DNA of 64,000 nucleotides, taken from NCBI RefSeq assembly GCF_026625565.1, contig NZ_CP112998.1, positions 2,606,501 to 2,670,500 of the forward strand. The letters are read 5' to 3'. Source of the stretch: Dyadobacter pollutisoli (lineage in GTDB: Bacteria; Bacteroidota; Bacteroidia; Cytophagales; Spirosomataceae). The notes beneath the pieces are model-generated. The model saw only the letters and a list, made by a program, of their open reading frames with translations. It searched no databases and had not been told where the DNA came from. This document shows positions 37,489 to 45,303 of this stretch, one piece after another. The position numbers and the translations under genes were made by a program. Each line of letters starts with the position of its first letter. The stretch's first letter is position 1.

Positions 37489-38694
37489 CTAAATCTTAAG
37501 ACGGACTCCTAACCGGTTGATGAGTCCTGTTAAAATAATCACTAGAAGAGAAAAACAGGCGGATTTGATCAACCCAACCACACCCGTACGCAGGTACATT
37601 GGCAGGCTGATGTCCAGGATCGTGATCACGGCGTACCATATATAAGGTACCAGATAGCATGTGAGGGTGGCGGTGCCCGCGGGTGCCAGTACTTCCGCCC
37701 ATTTTTTTGTCTTTTTCAAATCAACAAGCCAGAAAAGAGCGGCAAATGCAAAATAACTGATCCCGCTGCATATTCCCACCCAGGCAGGAGTAGCCCTGAT
37801 CTTCGATATTCCCCAGAATGGCCGCGTTCCAAAACCGTAGAAAAGGCATACCGCACCCAATGCGATCAGAATCAAAAGATAGGTCTGACTGATGCCGGTT
37901 TGCTTCATATAGTGACGGTAAACTACGGAAGCTACTACTCCCGCCATTCCGAAAGCAGGCATTGAACCGCTCCCAACGATCCAAACGTACCTCTTGACAG
38001 GATCAAGAAAATCGAGCAAGCCAGCAAAATCTGCGAGATTGAATAATACGAAAAACAGCCAGCCAGTGATCGCGAAAAGCAATTTATCACGTGTAAAGAA
38101 GTAGGTCAGTGCGCACAGGAGATAAGACCAGCCGATCAGCCCAAGTATACCGTACCACCGTGTCCCCATTCCGGAAGGATTTTCGGGCGTACCGCCTTTG
38201 TATAAGACAGCGAGCCCGATCAGCAGTAAGTATCCTGCGATCTTCAAACCATTGTAAAACAACTTCTTATCAGGATTCGATGGATACACATTCCAGATCA
38301 GGAAGAAGGCTACGACCATTAGAATGCCCCAGACATCCTTGCTAATAACCATGCCGGGGTCCATTGCGTTTTCCAGGTTGACGATAAAAACGCCCATCAA
38401 AAGCAGCGCGAAAGTGCGCTCGGCAATGTGCATAACGATCGTACGATCGCTGTCCCCTTTCTTTTTCCGGTTGGCGATAGCGAAAGGAATGGACAGCCCG
38501 ACAATAAAAAGGAAACCCGGGAAAACGACGTCTGAAAGCCCCATTGCGTCTTCTGCCGCTTTACTATGCAGCAGCCAGCCAGGAATATCTTCCAAAGTCC
38601 AGAGATCATTCACAAAAATCATCAGGAACATGGTTAACGCCCTGAAAACATCAATAGAATCCAGCCGGAGAGAAGGAGGGTTTGAATTTTGCAT
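37489..38694 (-). CDS. DUF5009 membrane protein (COG4299, HGSNAT/NagX-like acyltransferase)
   Basis: This 401-residue integral membrane protein has about ten hydrophobic helices. It opens with LDSIDVFRALTMFLMIFVND and continues with SDVVFPGFLFIVGLSIPF, which mark the COG4299 group related to heparan-alpha-glucosaminide N-acetyltransferase. Relatives are thought to acetylate amino sugars across the inner membrane. In gut and soil Bacteroidota this gene often sits in glycan-use clusters, and the TIM-barrel isomerase next door fits that. The acetyl transfer is inferred from the family only. Confidence 0.85.
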   Translation of the reverse strand: MQNSNPPSLRLDSIDVFRALTMFLMIFVNDLWTLEDIPGWLLHSKAAEDAMGLSDVVFPGFLFIVGLSIPFAIANRKKKGDSDRTIVMHIAERTFALLLMGVFIVNLENAMDPGMVISKDVWGILMVVAFFLIWNVYPSNPDKKLFYNGLKIAGYLLLIGLAVLYKGGTPENPSGMGTRWYGILGLIGWSYLLCALTYFFTRDKLLFAITGWLFFVLFNLADFAGLLDFLDPVKRYVWIVGSGSMPAFGMAGVVASVVYRHYMKQTGISQTYLLILIALGAVCLFYGFGTRPFWGISKIRATPAWVGICSGISYFAFAALFWLVDLKKTKKWAEVLAPAGTATLTCYLVPYIWYAVITILDISLPMYLRTGVVGLIKSACFSLLVIILTGLINRLGVRLKI

Positions 38695-38953
38695 TTTATA
38701 AAATCATTGGTTTAGGGATTCCGAAGGTAATTTATTTCCTCAATACAATGCAATCAGAGGCCATTAACATCTCAGCACCGCTTTTGTCAGGTTTACATTC
38801 CGATTTTTCTGCTTAGCATTTTATCTCTCACGCTAACTTCTTTAAGTGATTAAATTTAATTGAAATATCCTGCTTTACTGAGCAGAAAACGATGCACGCC
38901 GAAGGTCGAAGCTTAACGTTATTAAATTTTACCAGCCGAATCCTCTGATCATT

Positions 38954-40768
38954 TTGAAACCGAATACCCTTCTGTTTGAAATTGCCTGGGAAGTCTGTAA
39001 TCAGATCGGCGGAATTTTCACGTACATCAAGTCGAAAGTTCCTACCATGCTCGATACTTACGGGGACAATTATATGCTGATTGGCCCTTACATTCCGGAG
39101 AAAGCAAAACTGGATTTCCGTCCGGTGCGCGAAATAGAAAATGTTGCCCTGGCGGAGGCAGTACAACACGTCCGCAGCCTGGGTTACGAGGTACATTATG
39201 GCTACTGGCTGCTTAACGAAGCCAGGCCCAAGGTGCTGCTAATCAAGCCCTCAATTCATGGTGAACATTTAAACGACGCCAAAACTACACTTTGGAAAAA
39301 CCACGGCATTTCGACGATTGAAAAAGACCCGCTCACGGATCAGGTCATTGCATTCGGGGAAATCACAAAAATATTGCTGACAAAATTTATTGAAAACCTG
39401 GAAATCTCTCAGGATGTGATTGCCCATTACCACGAATGGATGTCGGCGGGCAGCCTTACCGGTTTGATGCGGGAAAAAATAAGGCTTGCCACTGTTTTTA
39501 CGGCTCATGCTACCCTACTTGGCCGGTATCTGGCACCGAATGAGGAGCACTACTGCCCGAAAAAGCATTCATACAACTGGCTGCAAAAGGCGAAGCAGTA
39601 CGGCATTGAAAGCAGGGTTGCGCTGGAAAGAACAGCTGCCCGTAGCGCGCATACCCTGGTAGCCAATAGTGACATTACTGCTCGTGAATGTGAAGCTTTT
39701 TTCGAACGTTCACCCGACAACGTGATCAGAAGCGGGATCCATAAAAAACCGGGAGTCGGTCACGAGGTATTTGAACAACATTTACTCCACAGGGCCAAAA
39801 TCGATGCGTTTGTGAAAGCTGTATTTTTCCCAAGCTATCACATCAAAACGGAGAAAATGCTCTATTTTTTCTCCTCGGGTAGGTACGAGTTCCGTAATAA
39901 GGGATTCAACATTACGCTGGAAAGCATGGCCAGGCTCAACGCCGAGCTGATCCGCCGGAAGTCTGATCTCACGATTGTGTTTTTCATGATTTCAAAACAA
40001 CCCTTCCAAACCATCCGTCCCGATGTGCTGGAAGCCAGGCAGCGTTTTCATGACTTGCAAAAGATCTGCAAAAGTATCAGTGCCAAGCTTGGGCCAAGGA
40101 TATATTCCAATGTAACCAGTGCGACAGGTCACAAGCTGCCTGACCTGAACGAACTCATCGACGAAGACCTGCAACAAACCTGGCGCCAGGCGCTTGCCAA
40201 TTTTAAAAGAGAAGGGTTACCACCGGTATCCACCCATCAGTTGGAAAACCATGACGAAATCGCCGAATTCTGCCAACGCAATGGACTCAACAATGAGGCC
40301 CACAACCCTGTGAAAGTGATCTACCACGCAGATTTTATTGAAAGAACAACGTCATTGTTTTCTCTGGACTATCTGGAATTTGTAAGAGGTTGCCATCTGG
40401 GAATTTTCCCTTCGCTTTACGAACCCTGGGGTTACGCGCCCATGGAAACCATCATGCATGGGACGCCTGTGGTCACGAGCGATCTTTCCGGTTTTGGAAA
40501 ATACATCCGGACCATGGTTCCGTCCGACAAAGACCACGAGGTAAAAATCGTAGACCGGCAAGGGAAATCCGAAGAAGAGGCGATAGCGCAGCTCACAGAA
40601 ACGCTCCATGACTTCGTCGAAACATTTGAAAAAAACCAATACATCCCCCGCGCTAGCCTCCCAAAACACATTTTGGACACATTCTGCTGGTCGGAACTGC
40701 AACAACGCTACCACGAGAATTATAAGCTGGCATTAATGCGGTATCAGCCTGTGGCGGATTTGTATTGA
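38954..40768 (+). CDS. Glycogen synthase, GT3 (eukaryote-like) family
   Basis: This 604-residue glycosyltransferase resembles the GT3 glycogen synthases of fungi and animals rather than bacterial GlgA. The opening LLFEIAWEVCNQIGGIFTY and the closing donor-site block FPSLYEPWGYAPMETIMHG are characteristic, as are VFTAHATLLGRYLAPNE and ELIDEDLQQTWRQALANF. GT3 enzymes use UDP-glucose. The start is a TTG at 38954: the frame is open back to a stop at 38879 but holds no ATG or GTG, and the first downstream Met would remove the conserved N-terminal block. It stands alone on the plus strand; other glycogen genes are not in the window. Confidence 0.88.
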   Translation: MKPNTLLFEIAWEVCNQIGGIFTYIKSKVPTMLDTYGDNYMLIGPYIPEKAKLDFRPVREIENVALAEAVQHVRSLGYEVHYGYWLLNEARPKVLLIKPSIHGEHLNDAKTTLWKNHGISTIEKDPLTDQVIAFGEITKILLTKFIENLEISQDVIAHYHEWMSAGSLTGLMREKIRLATVFTAHATLLGRYLAPNEEHYCPKKHSYNWLQKAKQYGIESRVALERTAARSAHTLVANSDITARECEAFFERSPDNVIRSGIHKKPGVGHEVFEQHLLHRAKIDAFVKAVFFPSYHIKTEKMLYFFSSGRYEFRNKGFNITLESMARLNAELIRRKSDLTIVFFMISKQPFQTIRPDVLEARQRFHDLQKICKSISAKLGPRIYSNVTSATGHKLPDLNELIDEDLQQTWRQALANFKREGLPPVSTHQLENHDEIAEFCQRNGLNNEAHNPVKVIYHADFIERTTSLFSLDYLEFVRGCHLGIFPSLYEPWGYAPMETIMHGTPVVTSDLSGFGKYIRTMVPSDKDHEVKIVDRQGKSEEEAIAQLTETLHDFVETFEKNQYIPRASLPKHILDTFCWSELQQRYHENYKLALMRYQPVADLY

Positions 40769-40855
40769 GGGGTGGTGTTTGTCTAATATTTTCACCGCGT
40801 TAAAGGGTCGTGTCAGATAAAGGTTAGAAAATTTTCCATCTGAGATGTTTTGGGT

Positions 40856-41032
40856 TCATTTTTGATAACATTCCATTTGATATATGTTGTTGAAAAAGTG
40901 AAAATCTATACTTTTAAATAATTGCAACTGAGATGCTTGTTCTTCGGCTATGTCGTATGACATAATTAAGTTGGGATCATTCTCATAAGGGGTAAAAATT
41001 GACTTTAAAGATTCAATAGGAATATCAAACAA
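40856..41032 (-). CDS. Small putative immunity-protein remnant overlapping the RHS tip
   Basis: A 58-codon ORF starts at a TTG at 41032, overlaps the 3' end of the upstream RHS module by 8 bases and ends at 40856. Its product (SLKSIFTPYENDPNLIMSY, then IAEEQASQLQLFKSIDF, NNIYQMECYQK) looks like the C-terminal two thirds of small acidic immunity proteins linked to toxin tips. I recall the DUF7683 family as similar but could not check it. Codons just before the TTG (DLIDEI) still fit such a protein, back to a TAA. The N-terminal strand is missing, so this may be a truncated immunity gene rather than a working one. Confidence 0.45.
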   Translation of the reverse strand: MFDIPIESLKSIFTPYENDPNLIMSYDIAEEQASQLQLFKSIDFHFFNNIYQMECYQK

Positions 41033-42500
41033 TATTTCGTCGATTAAATCTTACTTCTCCGCGCTGATAATCCCATTCCAAAATTTTACCATCAGGTGTA
41101 ACCCACCTTGTTCTCTGATCTTTTGAGGGTACCTTTTTCGCATCCGGAAATCCAGGCAATGTTTTTGGCGGGGAGTTATAATCTAAAACCTCAGGCCCCC
41201 TCAAAACCTCACTATCGACCCCCATTCCCTCCAAAAGCCGGGCAATATCCTCAATAACCGAAGGACCTCTCAAATAGGCATCAACCCCAGCATAACCAAC
41301 CGGTATCAACAAAGGTAATGCCCGTGGCATAGTCGTTGGTATAGAACTAGGGCCGAAAATAGGAGAAAAAGCGCCTGGTATAAGCATCGTCACACTAGCC
41401 GATTGATCATTGCGCCCATGCCCAGATACCGTGGCCTCACCCACGCTTTGAGTCGCACGCGATCCGTTGTCAAAGACAATCACATCTCCCTGATGAACAG
41501 GCTTGTTGGCATTAGCGCTGGATGTATCTAACCCAAAAGGATCTGTATACAAGATGGGATTATTGATGGCGTAGGTGTAACCTGCTTGATCATTGTTTTT
41601 CTCCGTCATCGGATCCACAACACCCCAACGCCCAACTTCCGGCATATACATCCTGGCCCCATAATCCAAATACCCACTCCCAACCTGCAATTCTTTCTCA
41701 TTGTAAAGATACCTGTTTACCCAGTTCTGCACTTTCGGCAATGCCCCATCCCGATTAATACTCAACCCAAAAGGATAATAATCACTCCGCTGCAATGTCT
41801 CCCCGTCGTTATTAAACACCACCCTTACATTACCTAAATGATCTTTCAAATAATACTCAAAAGCCAGTTTGCCAGCTTTCAAAACCGCTTGCCCCTCACT
41901 CAGCCCAACCCGGTACAATGCATTAACGGCCCCAACCTCCCGATATTCGAAAGCCCCTGCATACTTCAAAGTCAGCGTATCCGTCACATACTTATGCTTG
42001 GTGCCAGCCGCGTCATAATCGTAAGTAAGTGTCTTGCCAGCAATGGTTACCGTTTTGGGCAGGTTCAGGTAATTGTAGGTCAATGTAGCACTTCTATTCC
42101 CATCCGTGACCATATTTCCATTACCATCATAGGCATAATTGCTAACCCCACTCTTCACACCCAAATTGCTCCCCGAAGCATCCGTGACAGCCGAAAGCCG
42201 ATTGCCGACGTAGGCATAACCCAGATTATCAACCGCAGCTCCGGCCCGCGCCAGCGTTTTAATGCTGCCGTTTTTGTCATAAGTAATGCCGCTTTCCGTA
42301 TCAACATACCCCAGCAATCCCGCGGATGCGGTTAACCTGTTTGCACCATCATAATTAAAGCCAAGTCCCTTGGTAAAAGCGGCTTCGTCTTTATTAAGCC
42401 ATTGCATTTGAGAAATGTTGCCATTGCTATAGTTGCCACCGTTTGCGTAATTGAGTCCAAAACCGAAAAAAGGAAGGTCAGGGTCTGCTATTTGCATGGG
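41025..42500 (-). pseudogene. Displaced RHS module A with colicin-E3-like tip
   Basis: This orphan RHS C-terminal module has no proper start. The open frame reaches 42569, but its first ~30 codons are an out-of-frame reading of the neighbouring module; homology to RHS begins at about FFGFGLNYANG. It holds YD repeats, the core (DHLGNVRVVF, DYYPFGLS, YGARMYMPEVGRWGVVDP) and a tip that ends in LPGFPDAKKV ... RTRWVTPDGKILEWDYQRG. The ending matches the colicin E3/cloacin 16S rRNase fold (RW, EWD.QHG). In that motif the catalytic His is Arg and the following Glu is Arg, and the protein stops ~10 residues later, so the nuclease is probably dead. An immunity-like remnant overlaps its end. Confidence 0.75.
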
Positions 42501-43284
42501 CACCAACCTGCAAGCCACCGTAGCTGAAACCCACTGTATATCCAGTTGCAGCCCATAAATAGTTTCCAAAATTCATTAAATTATGGGCTGTATTATCCCC
42601 GCTTGGGAGGAACAACGAATTGGATTTCATGGTGTTGTCATCAAAATTTGCATCGGGGTATTTCTTTGGAAGTATTGTGAATGAATAATCAAAGTCACCT
42701 CCTCCCTGGCTCTCCCATCCGAAATTTAATTTTCCGGATCCAAATGCCCCTTGTCCGCCCATCATTGCTTGAATATCTTTTTCACTAACAAAAGTGAGAG
42801 TCGTAATGGTCCCATTTCTAATATCCTTAGGGTCTGCCAGAGGATCCGCAAAGTCGTAATTTTGCTTTGCTCCCGTTTTTGAGTTTTCAACGACCAGTTT
42901 ATCTGGCTGATCGTTTTCGTCTATTCGTACAAATTTACCACTCTCATTAAATACAAAGTCATCAGGGGCCATCCCCGAAGGATCAACAAATCTAATTGCG
43001 TTATTGAAACCGTAACTGTATGGAGACCAGGCTGGCATCTTTTCACTTAACGGATCAACCCCCCCCCATCGCCCAACCTCCGGCATATACATCCTGACCC
43101 CGTAGTCCAGAAGCCCCGTCCCAACCTGAAACTCCTTCCCATTATAAAGAAACCGGTTCACATTGTTCCTAGCCGAAGGTGTCTGCATCGGAGCATTCCG
43201 ATCAATCTCCAACCCAAATGGATAATAATCCGTCCGCTGCAAAATTCTCCCTCGCTCATCAAAAACGACCCGGACATTGCCCAA
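42478..43284 (-). pseudogene. Displaced RHS module B, truncated toxin tip without immunity gene
   Basis: The module begins inside the RHS core (GNVRVVFDERGR) with no start of its own and runs through NRFLYNGKEFQVG, YGVRMYMPEVGRWGG and a DPSGMAPDDF junction into a distinct tip (~residues 105-268) with FADPLADPKDI, GGDFDYSFTILPKKY and HNLMNFGNYLWAATGYTVG. I do not know the activity of this tip. It stops abruptly after GAHANSRP where the next module's core begins, which looks like a recombination joint that removed its true end and its immunity gene. The sequence upstream of 43284 is a scrambled piece of core. Confidence 0.7.
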
Positions 43285-43430
43285 ATGTTCTTCCAGGTAA
43301 TAATCAAAGCGGATTGTTTCTTTTCGGTAAACGACCTGTCCTTCACATAAGTTAGGGTTTTACCGGCATGGTTACAGTTTTGGGCAGGTGAGTGGTTTAT
43401 TTATGCATTTTGCAAACAATACAAATCCAG
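43285..43430 (-). repeat. Core-deletion scar, copy 1 (partner at 44756-44901)
   Basis: About 120 bases from the CGGATTGTTTC word through the end of the DUF4279 gene are the same here and ~1,471 bases further right. Read on the minus strand the segment joins a frame-broken LPKTVTM piece of RHS core directly to an EGQVVYRKETIRFDYY piece, skipping about 40-60 residues found between them in the intact protein. It marks an old recombination joint that was later duplicated. Confidence 0.75.
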
Positions 43431-43817
43431 GTCAAATTCAAATCTCAGTTCTTTTGCAAGATCATGATATCTTGAAGATAGGTGTACGCTTGGCGTGCTT
43501 TCTTCATTATTATTAATGAAAAGGGCTAGTGAGAATTCGCAGTAATATATATCGCAGATGGGTTTCAAAAGTTCTACTTTGGGCGTAAGTAAGTCTAAAA
43601 TAGAATCCATTTGTTGCTCAAAAGGCGTGAACTTATCGGTAGATGCATCTAAAAACCAGCCATTTTCTTTTGCCAATTGCGAAAATTTAGGATTCATCCT
43701 TTCTCCTTCAATAAAAATTTTGGATGGAGCAATCTCTAATATCTTTGACAACTTATCATGGGTTATATCCTTGAATCCCCAGATGCAAAAACTAAGATGT
43801 ATTTCATTCTTATCCAT
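43401..43817 (-). CDS. DUF4279 putative immunity protein (copy 2)
   Basis: The 138-residue protein is a clear paralogue of the one at 44872. It follows the DUF4279 pattern: NEIHLSFCIWGFKDITHDKL, an IAPSKIFIEGERMN turn, ENGWFLDAST, a FEQQMDSILDLL helix and the closing SSRYHDLAKELRFEFDLDL. The C-terminal halves of the two copies are nearly identical while the middles differ more. The gene lies right behind the frameshifted module C, as an immunity gene would. It is intact, so it may still protect against toxins of the older type. It looks richer in A+T than the RHS core around it. Confidence 0.8.
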   Translation of the reverse strand: MDKNEIHLSFCIWGFKDITHDKLSKILEIAPSKIFIEGERMNPKFSQLAKENGWFLDASTDKFTPFEQQMDSILDLLTPKVELLKPICDIYYCEFSLALFINNNEESTPSVHLSSRYHDLAKELRFEFDLDLYCLQNA

Positions 43818-43829
43818 AGAATATTTGTG

Positions 43830-44755
43830 TTAAAGTTCTTTTAGATTAAAGCCTGTTGGTTCCCCTGGTCCATTACCTCCTTTGGGCTTTTCGTAAACAT
43901 TACCATCTTTGTCTTTATATAAGTCCCTTTGCCCCCCATGTTTGCCTTTCTGACGGTGGTCCCATCCATCTCTTTTTAACTTCCGTATCTCACCTTCACT
44001 TAATTGTTTATCATCTCTCCAATTTCTTTCCCCCTGATGAGAATTTAAAACATACTGATCGACAGTCGAATTTCCCCCCGCTGGTGTCGGTGACAAAACA
44101 AAAGCTAGCGTCATCAAAGGTATTGTTACACCCACTTTGAGGGCATTCAAACCTACTTGTGGCGCATTTTCGGCAAAGGCACCTAAGCTATACCATAAGG
44201 GCAGGCCGATGGTGATGGCTTCGGAAGGCCTTGCGGCCCGCTCTGCCATTTCCCCCTTGCTATTGTATACACTGGCGGTTTTCCCATCATAAGTAAATAA
44301 TTCCTTGGAATCCCGGTAAATATCATACGCTTTGTCCTTGGGACAGCTCGGGCAGTCACCTATTACCCGCTTGTCCATACTCCCAAACCGTGTTCCGCTT
44401 TTAAAATTTCGTCATCTGAGCCATTAACAGTAAATGACATCATGCCATCGGGATCAATATTTGTGACCGGGTTGTTTTCCGTGTAATTATAAGGGGCTAG
44501 GCTCTGGTAAAACTCTGCCATCGGATCAATCACCCCCCATCGCCCGATCTCCGGCATATACATCCTGGCCCCATAATCCAGAAGCCCCGTCCCAACCTGT
44601 AAGTCCTTCCCGTTATAAAGAAACCGATTCACATTGTTCCTAGCCGAAGGCGTCTGCACCGGAGCATTCCGATCAATCTCCAACCCGAAAGGATAGTAAT
44701 CCGTCCGCTGCAAAATCCGCCCCCTCTCATCAAAAACCACCCGAACATTGCCCAA
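43830..44755 (-). pseudogene. Displaced RHS module C, frameshifted near-copy of the intact toxin end
   Basis: This unit repeats the last ~300 residues of the full RHS protein, starting at GNVRVVFDERGR with no start of its own. One base is missing in the CCGCTTTT word near 44397 (the intact copy reads CCGCGTTTT), so the first part ends as ILKAEHGLGVWTSG and the rest (MDKRVIGDCPSC onward, 43830-44378) is in another frame. The pre-toxin part is almost identical to the intact copy. The last ~50 residues differ (LSEGEIRKLKRDGWDHRQ against LSPGEIKQLEKKGWSHHD), ending in a QRDLYKDKDGNVYEKPKGG motif shared by both. Confidence 0.85.
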
Positions 44756-44901
44756 ATGTTCTTTCAGATAATAGTCAAAACGGATTGTTTCTTTTCGGTA
44801 AACGACCTGTCCTTCACATAAGTTAGGGTTTTACCGGCATGGTTACAGTTTTGGGCAGGTGAGTGGTTTATTTATGCATTTTGCAAACAATACAAATCCA
44901 G
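44756..44901 (-). repeat. Core-deletion scar, copy 2
   Basis: This is the same scar as at 43285-43430, with the same break between the LPKTVT piece and the EGQVVYRKET piece. It links the DUF4279 gene of the intact toxin to displaced module C. Confidence 0.75.
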
Positions 44902-45291
44902 ATCAAATTCAAAGCTTAACTCCTTTGCAAGCGCATGATATCTTGAAGAAAGATGAACACTTGGTGTACTTTCCTCGTCACTATATATATATAGTGCTAG
45001 TGAAAACTCACAATAATATTTATTACATATAGGTTTTAAAAGCTCTTTTCTTGATTCGAGAATGTCCAAAAGAGAATCCATTTGTTCTTCAAATGGGATA
45101 GATTTATCGGCGGTAGAATCCAATATCCAACCGTTTGTTTTTGTTATCCTTAAAGGGAATTCTTTATTTCTTGCTTCTCCTTTATTGTAAATTTTACTTG
45201 GATTTCTGCCGATCAATTCAGTGATTTTATCATGAGTTATATCTTCGAAATCCCAGATACAGAAACTAAGGTGTATTTTATTTTTAGTCAT
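44872..45291 (-). CDS. DUF4279 putative immunity protein (cognate of the intact RHS toxin)
   Basis: The 139-residue protein begins 12 bases after the stop of the full-length RHS gene, the classic place for an immunity gene. It follows DUF4279: NKIHLSFCIWDFEDITHDKI, NPSKIYNKGEARNKEF, TNGWILDSTADK, FEEQMDSLLDILES and YHALAKELSFEFDLDLYCL. It has no signal peptide, so it would act in the cytoplasm against a toxin that enters there. The partner is inferred from position; the copy at 43401 is its close relative. Confidence 0.82.
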   Translation of the reverse strand: MTKNKIHLSFCIWDFEDITHDKITELIGRNPSKIYNKGEARNKEFPLRITKTNGWILDSTADKSIPFEEQMDSLLDILESRKELLKPICNKYYCEFSLALYIYSDEESTPSVHLSSRYHALAKELSFEFDLDLYCLQNA

Positions 45292-45303
45292 ATGTAATTA
45301 TAG

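Noticed and set aside
42500..42569. Possible true start of RHS module A at 42569
   Set aside because: The first ~30 codons are the neighbouring module read in another frame and have no RHS similarity, so this is not a gene start.
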